Of a DNA stretch of 33,229 bases, positions 1-8,254 are shown one piece after another. Source of the DNA: Limnohabitans sp. DM1 (lineage in GTDB: Bacteria > Pseudomonadota > Gammaproteobacteria > Burkholderiales > Burkholderiaceae_C); assembly GCF_001269385.1 (NCBI RefSeq), contig NZ_CXOO01000052.1, positions 1-33,229 of the forward strand, in the 5' to 3' direction. The notes under the pieces are model-generated. The model did not search any database and was not told where the DNA came from. It saw only the letters and a list, made by a program, of their open reading frames with translations. The position numbers and the translations under genes are program-made. Position 1 is the first letter of the stretch. The number at the start of each line of letters is the position of its first letter.

Positions 1-613
1 GCGCATTGGCAATGGCTGCGCGTGGTCTGCGTGGTGCCCGATTGCGACGAGTCGGATATAGCAAGCGCTAAAAACCAATTCCAGGTGGAGCTGGGCATGC
101 AGACACAGCTCAGGGCCGGGCAGATACAGGCCAAACAAGCGCTGATCGGGATGTGCCGCAAGGCGCGTTCGGTGACACGCACGGGTGGCGGGCATGAACA
201 CAGAGGCGTCTGCGGCCACCACACGCAAGCCATGCCAAAGCGGCATCCAGTCTCTGGCTTGAGCCAGGTCCAGCAATTGAGCATTCAAAGCGGTCAGGGC
301 TGCGGGCTTGAGTTTGTTGCGTGCTTGGGCAAAGGCGCGATCAGAGGCGCCGCGCTGCAGGCCTGGGTGACCGGCCAAGCTGGCGAAAAACGAGTCCAGC
401 ATCAGCTGCTGAGATTGAGAGCGTTGGCTGAGCAAAGCGCCCACGAGACAAGGCAGGGGCAGTTTGCGTTGGCGAACAAAGGCGGTGGACTGGGCACCTC
501 GGGCCAAATCTGCAAAGGCGGTGCTGTGTATGAACTGACCCAGCTTGGCAAAGACAGAGGTCAGGTCATCAAGAGGCGATGACCCAAGGGTTAACCCTAT
601 ATTTTCTTACCAT
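1..613 (-). pseudogene. IS4-family transposase, N-terminal part, damaged and running off the window
   Basis: The minus strand is open from about 606 to the window edge. It reads as the N-terminal third of an IS4-type DDE transposase, with the family signatures RQRKLPLPCLVGALL, SDRAFAQARNKLKPAAL, LRVVAADASVFMP (first catalytic Asp in AADAS) and LFGLYLPGPELCLHA. The transposase frame has no ATG, GTG or TTG at its beginning. An ATG at 611-613 reads MVRKYRVNPW in another frame, so a one-base frameshift near 570-575 would be needed to join it. After the LPGPELCLHA motif (about position 90 down to 1) the translation no longer resembles the family, so a second lesion or a junction is likely there. 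Such elements move by cut-and-paste. Its upstream end faces the truncated mod gene. The family call is good, and the pseudogene status is an inference. Confidence 0.75.
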
Positions 614-703
614 GGTGGTTGTCATGTTGCGGCGAGAGAAAATAAGAAAAACTTCAATTAAATCAATGAGTTGCGTCAATAATTATATCTTAAGTTCGGT
701 GGA
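614..703. other. Junction between the IS4 element end and the truncated mod gene
   Basis: This 90-base AT-rich stretch has no gene. It contains the partly self-complementary words TTTTCTTA (603-610, just outside) and TAAGAAAA (645-652). The mod frame is closed by a TAA at 680-682, so any missing mod N-terminus must be lost on the left of this point. The IS terminal inverted repeat should lie here, but the other IS end is outside the window, so it cannot be identified by comparison. Confidence 0.4.
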
Positions 704-3181
704 TTGACCCGCTACCTGCCCCTGCTGGCCGAGCCCGTGCCCACCGACACGCAAAAAAAGCGCCCGCTGCTGGCCAAGTACATCCAGCAATACACCGCCC
801 GCAACACCATGGATTACTTCATCCACAAAGACCTGGGCGGGTTCTTAAAGCGCGAGCTGGACTTCTACATCAAGAACGAACTCATGCGCCTGGACGACAT
901 CGAAAACGCCGATGCCCCGCGTGTTGAGCAGTACCTGGGCAAGATCAAAGCCCTGCGCCGGATCGCGCACCAGCTGATCGCGTTCTTGGCGCAGCTGGAA
1001 GACTTTCAGAAAAAGCTTTGGCTCAAAAAGAAGTTCGTCACCGAAACCCACTACTGCATCACCCTGGACCGCGTGCCCGAAAGCCTGTACCCCGCTATCG
1101 CCGCCAACGATGCGCAGCGCGAAGAGTGGGTCAAGCTGTTTGCGATTGACGAAATCGTGGGCGATACCGCGCAGGTGGGTTACAGCGTGCCGCTGACCGT
1201 GGAATTTTTGAAGGGGAACCCGTTTTTATTGGTGGATACGGCACTGTTTGGGGATGACTTCAAAGCGAACCTGCTGACTGAAATTGAAAATTTGGATGCG
1301 CAGTGTGATGGTGTTTTGATTCACTCCGAGAATTTTCAAGCAATAAATACTATTATTTTTAAATATCAGGAATGCGTGAACTTTATTTACATTGACCCTC
1401 CATACAATACAGATGCCACCGTAATTGAATATAAAAATGGTTATAGAGAGTCAAGTTGGATTTCTTTGGTTGAAGGTCGAATTTCTGCGGCCAAGAAAAT
1501 TCTAAAAAATGATGGTGTGCATGCCCTAACCATAGATGATTATGAGCATGCCTTGGTTCGGAATGTTTTGGATTCGAATTTCCATAGTGATAATTACCTA
1601 TCGACAGTTGTAATTAGAAACAATCCTTCTGGTCGATCAACGGTTAAGGGGTTTTCAATTAATCACGAATATGCATTGTTTCATGCAAAAAATATTAATA
1701 ACGTCCGATTAGGAAGACTCCCACACAGCGAAGATCAACAAAATAGATATGATAATAAAGATCAGTATGGCAATTTTGAATGGGAAAACTTCAGAAAAAG
1801 TAGCGCTGGCTCAGAGCGTGCAAATCGTCCAAAACAATTTTATCCAATTTACCTTTCAAAAAAAGGTTCGCTCAGAATTCCAAATTTAAATTGGGATGAA
1901 AAAAATAACTCATACAAAGTAATCGACGAGTTATCCGATGGTGAAATTGCTGTTTGGCCAATAGATGCCAGTGGTAATGAAAAAGTTTGGCGCTGGGGAT
2001 TGGAGCGAGCGATAGCTGAATTAAATAGCATGATTTCAAAAAATCCAGAAAATGGCAAATTAGAAATTTATGCAAAAAAATACATAAACACTGAAGGTGT
2101 GCTGCCTAGAACTTGGTGGGATAAGCCTGATTATTCGGCCAGGGATAACGGGACAAGAGTTTTAAGAAATATGTTCTTGGGAAAAATTGGGTTTGATTTT
2201 CCAAAATCGTTAAATGCCGTTTCGGATTCAATAAAAATTGGTTGTCCTGATTCAAAAGGATTTGTATTTGATTACTACGGTGGATCTGGAACAACTGCAC
2301 ATTCTGTTATTGAATTGAATCGTGAGGAAAATGCTTCGCGTAAATATTTAACGGTTGAAATGGGTGCGCACTTTATTACCACGACTAAACCAAGGGCACA
2401 AAAAGCGATCTATTCAAAAAACTGGAAAGATGGAAAACCTGTTGACCGAGACGGCATCAGCCACTGCTTCAAATACCTGCGCCTCGAAAGCTACGAAGAC
2501 ACGCTGAACAACCTGAGCCTGCAAACCGACCCGGCCCGCGAAAGAGCGCTGGCCGACAACCCCGCGCTGCGCAAGGACTACGTCTTGAACTACTGGCTGG
2601 ACGTGGAAACCCAGGGCAGCCAAAGCCTGTTGAATGTGGCCGCTTTCCGGGACCCGACCGCTTACACCATGCGCATCAAGCAGCCGGGCCGCGATGTGCA
2701 GCGGCTTCAGCGCATTGACCTGATCGAGACCTTCAACTGGTTGATCGGCCTGTGGGTGGAGCACATGGCCGCGCCGCAGACGCTGGAAGCCGAGTTCACA
2801 CGCGAGGTGGACCCGGTTTTGCCCAAAGACCAAAACACCCGCTTGGTGTGCAAGCGCGTCAAGCGCGTCGAGGCTGGCCCCTACTGGTTCCGTCTGGTGG
2901 AGGGCTACACCCTCCAGGTGCCGGGCGACGACAGCAGCCGCCAAAAAACGCTGGTGGTATGGCGCAAGCTGACAGATGACGCGGAAAAAGACAACGCGGT
3001 GCTGCAACACTTTTTGATGGAAAAGCTGGCCATCTCGCCGCGCGAACACACCTATGCCGTTATCTACGTGAACGGCAGCCACACCCTGCCCAACCCGGTG
3101 GTGGAAGGCGAACAAACCAAGGTGCGGTTGATCGAAGAGGCGTTTCACACCGCCATGTGGGCCAATGAGGGGGGCGTATGA
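704..3181 (+). CDS. mod: Type III-like DNA methyltransferase (Mod), apparently 5'-truncated
   Basis: This is a DNA N-methyltransferase of the beta-type motif order: DPPYN (motif IV, residues 231-235) lies before FDYYGGSGTT (motif I, AdoMet site, residues 522-531). A variable target-recognition segment lies between or beside them. The visible protein starts abruptly with TRYLPLLAEPVPTD at a TTG codon; a TAA at 680 blocks further extension. From memory, relatives have about 200 more residues before this point, so the start looks cut by the adjacent IS element. An internal ATG at 809 (MDYFIHKDLGG) is another possible start. Bases from about 1290 to 2440 are strikingly AT-rich while both ends are GC-rich, which suggests a replaced central block. 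The stop overlaps the next start (ATGA), so the gene heads an operon with the HNH and Res genes. It would protect host DNA, if still active. Confidence 0.85.
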   Translation: MTRYLPLLAEPVPTDTQKKRPLLAKYIQQYTARNTMDYFIHKDLGGFLKRELDFYIKNELMRLDDIENADAPRVEQYLGKIKALRRIAHQLIAFLAQLEDFQKKLWLKKKFVTETHYCITLDRVPESLYPAIAANDAQREEWVKLFAIDEIVGDTAQVGYSVPLTVEFLKGNPFLLVDTALFGDDFKANLLTEIENLDAQCDGVLIHSENFQAINTIIFKYQECVNFIYIDPPYNTDATVIEYKNGYRESSWISLVEGRISAAKKILKNDGVHALTIDDYEHALVRNVLDSNFHSDNYLSTVVIRNNPSGRSTVKGFSINHEYALFHAKNINNVRLGRLPHSEDQQNRYDNKDQYGNFEWENFRKSSAGSERANRPKQFYPIYLSKKGSLRIPNLNWDEKNNSYKVIDELSDGEIAVWPIDASGNEKVWRWGLERAIAELNSMISKNPENGKLEIYAKKYINTEGVLPRTWWDKPDYSARDNGTRVLRNMFLGKIGFDFPKSLNAVSDSIKIGCPDSKGFVFDYYGGSGTTAHSVIELNREENASRKYLTVEMGAHFITTTKPRAQKAIYSKNWKDGKPVDRDGISHCFKYLRLESYEDTLNNLSLQTDPARERALADNPALRKDYVLNYWLDVETQGSQSLLNVAAFRDPTAYTMRIKQPGRDVQRLQRIDLIETFNWLIGLWVEHMAAPQTLEAEFTREVDPVLPKDQNTRLVCKRVKRVEAGPYWFRLVEGYTLQVPGDDSSRQKTLVVWRKLTDDAEKDNAVLQHFLMEKLAISPREHTYAVIYVNGSHTLPNPVVEGEQTKVRLIEEAFHTAMWANEGGV

Positions 3182-4512
3182 AATTTGCCAAAACACACAC
3201 ATCCCTGACGGTCAAGCAGCTTTTGGCTTATCACGAGCAGGGCAAGCTGAACTTGAACCCTGGTTTTCAGCGTCAGTCAGTTTGGAAAGCTACCGATCAA
3301 CGCCTGTTGATTGACACGCTGTTGCGTGGCATGCCTTTGCCCAATTTGTTTTTTTGGGAACGCAAGGTGGGCAACAAAATTGTTTACGACGTGATCGACG
3401 GCAAACAGCGCATCGAGGCCTTACTGGCTTTTGCCCACCAGCGGGTCATGCCCCTAACTTTGAAGTTTGATCCCGAGGGCGATCCTGACTGGGTCAACCA
3501 AGATGGGGACACCTGGTCTTGGAAAGAGTTGCAAGAGTACGAGAAAAAAGTTGCCAAGAAATTTTTGAACTATGAATTTCCTGTTGTGCAAATTGCAGGT
3601 TCTTTGCCAGAGGTTGAGAAGGTTTTTGTACGCATCAACTCCACAGGAAAGCAGTTGTCAGCTCAAGAAGTCAGGAACGCCAAGTGGTACCAAAACAGTC
3701 CGCTCTTGGTGGCTGCTCATGGAATCGCCAAAACAGCCAAGTACGAAAAATACTTTGTGGAGATGGGGGTTCTGAGCGAAGCGCAGTTGAGCAGGATGAA
3801 GGCCATTGAGTTGATCGTGGAGCTGATGTTAACAATCCAGAAGGAGGATGTGCTGGACCGGAAAAAGTCTATCGACAAAGTGATGGCGGTCGACACGATC
3901 AACGGCAACACCCTCAAGCGACTGACCCGCGAGGTCAAAAGCATGATGGATTTGATGAAGAGCTTGTTTCCTGATCTCAAGACCAGTCGCTTCAGCAAGG
4001 CATCGGATTTTTATTCCTTGTTTTTTGTGATGTGGAAGCTCAAGCGGGACGGTTATGTTGTTAAAGACCCGGATGCAGCGCAACTATCATTTCTTGTGCT
4101 GAATGAATTGGGCTTGGAGATTGCGCAATACCGGACACAACAACGCGCAGGTCAACCCTGCAAGCTTGAAGGTGACGCAAAAGCCTATTTCCAAACCATC
4201 ATGGAAGGTACTGATTCGGCTGTGAACAGGCGGGCAAGGAACAAAATCATTGAAGACCTGCTGCTCCCCATCTACAAAAGAAAAGACGCCAATCGGGTTT
4301 TCACAAAAGAGCAAAAGCAACTGCTTTGGCACAAAAGCAAAGACTTGAAATGCCCAGATTGCGGTGTCACTTTGGAATGGCGGGATGTGCATGTGGACCA
4401 CGTCATGCCGCACAGTAAAGGGGGTGCCACCACAAACGAAAACGGTCGTTTGTTGTGCAGCCAATGCAATTTGGCCAAAGGTGCCAAGTTGCCGAAAAAG
4501 CAGGGGCAGTAA
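3178..4512 (+). CDS. DUF262 (GmrS-like) plus HNH endonuclease protein
   Basis: A 444-residue protein with two recognisable parts. The N-terminal part is DUF262-like: NPGFQRQSVW (residues 27-36) and VIDGKQRIEALLAF, with DGKQR at 74-78, the ParB-like DGxQR signature seen in GmrSD type IV enzymes. The C-terminus is a compact HNH nuclease: CPDC at 392-395, HVDHV with D407-H408, then CSQCN at 427-431, which would bind a structural zinc and a catalytic metal. The middle is helical and shows no motif I can name. The start is well supported by GAGGGGGG just upstream and by the ATGA overlap with mod. Res follows with no gap. A nuclease between mod and res is not part of the classical two-gene type III layout, so it may be an added effector or an accessory restriction component (inference). 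Confidence 0.85.
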   Translation: MKFAKTHTSLTVKQLLAYHEQGKLNLNPGFQRQSVWKATDQRLLIDTLLRGMPLPNLFFWERKVGNKIVYDVIDGKQRIEALLAFAHQRVMPLTLKFDPEGDPDWVNQDGDTWSWKELQEYEKKVAKKFLNYEFPVVQIAGSLPEVEKVFVRINSTGKQLSAQEVRNAKWYQNSPLLVAAHGIAKTAKYEKYFVEMGVLSEAQLSRMKAIELIVELMLTIQKEDVLDRKKSIDKVMAVDTINGNTLKRLTREVKSMMDLMKSLFPDLKTSRFSKASDFYSLFFVMWKLKRDGYVVKDPDAAQLSFLVLNELGLEIAQYRTQQRAGQPCKLEGDAKAYFQTIMEGTDSAVNRRARNKIIEDLLLPIYKRKDANRVFTKEQKQLLWHKSKDLKCPDCGVTLEWRDVHVDHVMPHSKGGATTNENGRLLCSQCNLAKGAKLPKKQGQ

Positions 4513-7500
4513 ATGGCGACAAGCACTGCCAAGAAACCCAAAGCTCCCCGCGCCAAGCCGGTCGAAACGCTGCCCTTTTCCGAAAAGCTGGTGCTCAACC
4601 AATGGTTGATCTCGCTGTTCGGCATCGACCCGCTGGCCGCGCACCAGCACAAGGGGCGCAAGGTCCGGCCGCTGTACATGCTGACCAAGACGCTGGCCGA
4701 TTGCAACGATGGTGTGGGGCCTGACAACCTGCACCACTTTTACAGGCAGCTGCAGCTCAACCGTCAACCCGGGGCACGCATTCACCCCGATGCGTTGTTG
4801 CAGTACGAACAGAACATCGTGAACCACACGGTCTGGCTGAACGCGGGCAGAGACCGACCTATTGAGTGGAAGTATTACCAGTGGCTGTCTTTGCTCTTCA
4901 CCGAGGTGTACCTGGACCGCTATTTCACAGACCCGCAGGCTTTGCTGGAAAGCCTGAACCATTTTGTGGAGCGCTTCAACGCCCATTGGGCAGGTCAGCG
5001 TGTGCCCACGCCCACAGGCATCAGCCCCTACACAGCCGAAGAGCTGAACAAGCTGTGCCTGCAAAACGCCACGGGTTCGGGCAAGACCTTGTTGATGCAT
5101 GTGAACTACCGGCAGTTTGCGCACTACGCGGCGAAAAATGGCAAAGCCAAAGCGATGACGCGCACCCTGCTGATCACGCCCAACGAGGGCTTGAGCGAAC
5201 AGCACGAGACCGAGATGCGCCAAAGCGGCATCGAGGTGGGGCGTTTGGTGCTGGACAACAATGACATGTTCACCAGCCAAAACGGGCATTTGACGCGCAT
5301 TGACTTCATCGAGATCACCAAGCTGGGCGACAAGGATGGACCCACATCGATTGCCACCCGCAACCTGGGTGACCAGAACCTGATCTTGGTGGACGAAGGC
5401 CACCGTGGCATGGGCAAGTCAGAAGAAGACGGCTGGTACAAGCAGCGCACCATGCTCACCGAAAAGGGCTTTGCCTTCGAGTATTCGGCCACGTTCCGCG
5501 AGGCGGTCAACGCTGCGGGCAGCGCCAAGATTGAACAGGCCTATGCCAAGGCGGTGCTGTTTGACTATTCGTACAAGTATTTTTACGAAGACGGTTACGG
5601 CAAGGATTACAAGATTTTCAACATCCCGCAGTCTCAGGCGGATGTGGAATTTTTGTACCTTACGGGGTGTTTGCTGTCGTTCTATCAGCAGCTGGCGCTG
5701 TATGACGAGCGCAAAGCGCAATACGCCGAATACAACCTGGAAAAGCCGCTGTGGGTGTTTGTGGGTTCCAGCGTATCGGGCAGCAAAAAGCAGACCGCAG
5801 ATGAGCTGGAAACCGTCGCCGACATTGGCAAAGTGCTGGGCTTTTACGCCCAGTTTTTGGCCAAGCCCGACCTGGCCAAAGCCGCTGTGCAAAAGCTGCT
5901 CACCTTGACGGGGGCCGACACGGGATTGATCAGCAATGGGCAGGACATTTTTTATGGCGCTTTTGCCTATTTGATCGACCGTCAACGGGCAGGCATGACT
6001 GCTGATGCACTGCAAACCGACATTTTGGGCCGCTTGTTCAACAACCCCGCAGGCGGGCAGCTGCAACTGCAACGCCTGAAAGGCCAAAGCGGCGAGCTGG
6101 TGCTGAAGGCGGGCGAGGGGCAGCAGCACTTTGGCTTGATCAACGTGGGCGATGCCATGAGCTTGGCCAAGCACGTTGAGGAGTTGGTGAAGAAGGCGTT
6201 GATTGCGCCCATCTCGGTATCTGACAGTGACTTTCTGGCCGCACAGTTCAACACGGTCAAAGAGTCCAGCTCCCCTATCAACGTGTTGGTGGGGGCCAAG
6301 AAGTTTGTGGAAGGCTGGGACTGCTGGCGCGTCAGCACCCTAGGCCTGATGCGGGTCGGCCGCACAGAGGGCTCGCAAATCATCCAGCTGTTTGGCCGAG
6401 GTGTTCGCTTGAAGGGCTGGCAGTGGTCACTCAAGCGATCCAGCCATGCACGGCCATTGGGGGCGCCGCAGCACATTCGCCTGATTGAGACGCTCAACGT
6501 GTTTGGCGTGCAGGCCGACTTCATGGAGAAGTTTCGCAAGTTTCTGGAGGACGAGGGCCTGCCGACGAACGACGACAAACACACGATGCTGATCCCGATG
6601 AACGTGACGCATGACTTTGGGCAAAAGCTCAAGATCATCCGGCCGCGCACCAAGGATGGCACCGGGCGCGAATACAGCTTTAGCCGCGACGGTGTCATGC
6701 CGCAGCTGGGCGATGTACCCGAGTACATCACGCGCAACAAAATCGAAGTGGATTGGTATCCCAAGATTTCGGCTGTTTATGCCGATGAGGTGGATGTGCA
6801 GGCAGGGTCAAAGATCGATAAAAACGAAACCCGGTTTTCGCCCCAGCACATTGCCTTTATGGACATGGACCGTCTGTACTTTGAGTTGGAAAAGTACAAG
6901 GCCCGCGAAAACCTGTACAGCCTGATCATCCAACCCGAACAACTGGCTGTGTTGCTGCGAGATGGCTCTTGGTACACCCTGCTGGTGCCCAAGGATTTGA
7001 TGAGGCTGGAGAAGTTTTCCTCGGTCAGCGTGTGGAACGCGATGGCGCTGGAGTTGCTCAAAAAGTATTGCACGCGCCTGTTCAGCTACAAGCGCGACGA
7101 GTTCATCAAGCCTCGGTTGACTGTTGTCGACTTGGATGAAAGCCATGCCAATTTACCGGGTGTGGACGAGTGCTACACCATCACGGTGGACGCCAGTGAG
7201 ACGCAGCTGATTGCTGACATTGAAGAGCTTCAGGCTGAGATCGAAAAGGACCGGCGTGCTAAGACTCGCAAGTGGTTATTGGATGGGAGACAGCTGAAGG
7301 CCTGCATATTGGGCAACCACTTGTACCAGCCACTGCTTTCTGCCAAAGGCGGTGCCAAGTTGAACGTGAGCCCGGTGGCTTTGAATGAAAGTGAGACCGA
7401 TTTTGTGAGCGCCCTTATGGGCTGGCTGGACCGCAATGATGCCCAACTGGCCGAACAAAAAACTTCGATTTACCTGCTGCGCAACAAGTCACGCGGCAGC

Positions 7501-7848
7501 GGTATCGGTTTTTTTGAGGCAGGCAACTTCTACCCTGACTTCATCCTTTGGGCTGTGACAGGCAAGCAGCAAAACGTGGTGTTTGTGGAGCCGCATGGCA
7601 TGTCTCGCGAAGGCCCAGCAAGCGCCAAGGTGCAATTTCATAAAACCATCAAAGACATCGAAGGACGTTTGCCAGACCCGCATTTGCGACTGGAAAGCGC
7701 CATCGTCACGCTCACCGAATTCTCGGCTGTACAGCATCACGGATTGACGCAACAGGATTGGCATGACAAACACGTCTATTTCATGACAGACAAGGACGAT
7801 CAGGGCTTGCCTGTGTTCATCGAGTCGGTAATGGGGTTGATACGGTAG
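4513..7848 (+). CDS. res: Type III-like restriction subunit: superfamily 2 helicase with C-terminal nuclease
   Basis: An 1111-residue ATP-dependent translocase/nuclease of the Res kind. Helicase motifs appear in order: Walker A ATGSGKT (186-192), motif II DEGH (294-297, a DExH variant), motif III SAT (325-327) and motif VI QLFGRGVR (625-632). Near the C-terminus, FYPDF (D1009) followed by FVEPHG (E1026, H1028) matches a PD-(D/E)xK-type nuclease core, with H in place of the usual K. The length is at the upper end of what I recall for Res subunits. ATG follows the stop of the HNH gene without spacing, and CAGGGGCAG in that gene's end can serve as ribosome site, so the genes are probably translationally coupled. 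It would act with Mod to cut unmodified incoming DNA. No frameshift or premature stop is seen. Confidence 0.88.
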   Translation: MATSTAKKPKAPRAKPVETLPFSEKLVLNQWLISLFGIDPLAAHQHKGRKVRPLYMLTKTLADCNDGVGPDNLHHFYRQLQLNRQPGARIHPDALLQYEQNIVNHTVWLNAGRDRPIEWKYYQWLSLLFTEVYLDRYFTDPQALLESLNHFVERFNAHWAGQRVPTPTGISPYTAEELNKLCLQNATGSGKTLLMHVNYRQFAHYAAKNGKAKAMTRTLLITPNEGLSEQHETEMRQSGIEVGRLVLDNNDMFTSQNGHLTRIDFIEITKLGDKDGPTSIATRNLGDQNLILVDEGHRGMGKSEEDGWYKQRTMLTEKGFAFEYSATFREAVNAAGSAKIEQAYAKAVLFDYSYKYFYEDGYGKDYKIFNIPQSQADVEFLYLTGCLLSFYQQLALYDERKAQYAEYNLEKPLWVFVGSSVSGSKKQTADELETVADIGKVLGFYAQFLAKPDLAKAAVQKLLTLTGADTGLISNGQDIFYGAFAYLIDRQRAGMTADALQTDILGRLFNNPAGGQLQLQRLKGQSGELVLKAGEGQQHFGLINVGDAMSLAKHVEELVKKALIAPISVSDSDFLAAQFNTVKESSSPINVLVGAKKFVEGWDCWRVSTLGLMRVGRTEGSQIIQLFGRGVRLKGWQWSLKRSSHARPLGAPQHIRLIETLNVFGVQADFMEKFRKFLEDEGLPTNDDKHTMLIPMNVTHDFGQKLKIIRPRTKDGTGREYSFSRDGVMPQLGDVPEYITRNKIEVDWYPKISAVYADEVDVQAGSKIDKNETRFSPQHIAFMDMDRLYFELEKYKARENLYSLIIQPEQLAVLLRDGSWYTLLVPKDLMRLEKFSSVSVWNAMALELLKKYCTRLFSYKRDEFIKPRLTVVDLDESHANLPGVDECYTITVDASETQLIADIEELQAEIEKDRRAKTRKWLLDGRQLKACILGNHLYQPLLSAKGGAKLNVSPVALNESETDFVSALMGWLDRNDAQLAEQKTSIYLLRNKSRGSGIGFFEAGNFYPDFILWAVTGKQQNVVFVEPHGMSREGPASAKVQFHKTIKDIEGRLPDPHLRLESAIVTLTEFSAVQHHGLTQQDWHDKHVYFMTDKDDQGLPVFIESVMGLIR

Positions 7849-8113
7849 CTGCCTGGATTGACTTTTTTGCTTTGAAAAGGGGATGTGATGTCCGATGGAA
7901 TTGACGTGACTGAATTGAGAGCACTGGCCTATCAGCTAGCTTGCGCTGGCTGCGTATTTGTGTAACAGGGAAGTTTATGACTGGCTTTCACAAATCAACC
8001 CGTTCCCAAAGATCCGGCCGACCAGGTCTCCTTTCGGAAGGCTGCATGCTTGACGATGAAAACGTCCACCGAAGCACGATGGATTTTTGTGTGTTTTCGG
8101 ATACATTTATTCT
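7849..8113. other. Spacer between the restriction operon and the retron
   Basis: About 265 bases without a confident gene. It contains one short open frame with a good ribosome site (7888-7965, listed separately) and must contain the promoter for the retron RNA and reverse transcriptase. I could not identify a convincing -35/-10 pair. The 3' portion (about 8085-8112, TTTTTGTGTGTTTTCGG then ATACATTTATTC) is AT-rich and is the likely promoter area immediately before the predicted RNA. Confidence 0.3.
7888..7965 (+). pseudogene. Short broken ORF with a strong ribosome site
   Basis: ATG at 7888 is preceded by AAAAGGGG at good spacing and gives MSDGIDVTELRALAYQLAC..., stopping at TAA 7963-7965 after 25 codons. 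A +1 shift at the stop continues as NREVYDWLSQINPFPK, which looks protein-like. The sequence may therefore be the start of a formerly longer gene at the tail of the restriction operon, broken by a frameshift. It could also be a genuine tiny peptide or chance. I do not recognise the family. Confidence 0.3.
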
Positions 8114-8246
8114 TGGACCGGTCAGCAGACCTTTTGCCGCGCCTATCGCGGTATGTGAAAAAAATGTGTGGGGCTATGCCCCTACGCTTCCTTACGTTAC
8201 GCCCTCTCGGTTACTCTGCGTTGGCGTATGAGTGCTGTCCGGTCCA
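8114..8246 (+). ncRNA. Predicted retron msr-msd RNA (a1/a2 inverted repeat)
   Basis: A 14-nt inverted repeat brackets this region: TGGACCGGTCAGCA (8114-8127) and TGCTGTCCGGTCCA (8233-8246). They pair at 13 of 14 positions, with one T-T mismatch. Retron RNAs are closed by exactly such a1/a2 arms, with an AGC containing the priming G near the end of a1; AGC is present at 8124-8126. Inside are hairpins CCGCG-CCTAT-CGCGG (8137-8151), GGGGC-TAT-GCCCC (8170-8182) and TACGCC...GGCGTA (8198-8203 with 8223-8228). The first two fit msr stems and the last could be the msd stem. The interior is about 105 nt, comparable with small retrons such as Ec67. It lies immediately upstream of the reverse transcriptase, as in known retrons. 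The folding was done by eye only. Confidence 0.65.
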
Positions 8247-8254
8247 CCTTAACG

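Noticed and set aside
22..582. Plus-strand 186-residue frame at the left end
   Set aside because: It is the antisense shadow of the IS4 transposase on the minus strand, which shows clear family motifs.
4087..5403. Long minus-strand frame of 438 residues
   Set aside because: It overlaps the HNH and Res genes, which have clear catalytic motifs; the antisense reading is low-complexity and has no motif.
8170..8182. GGGGC-TAT-GCCCC hairpin as an intrinsic terminator
   Set aside because: No T run follows, and it lies inside the predicted retron RNA, where hairpins are expected.
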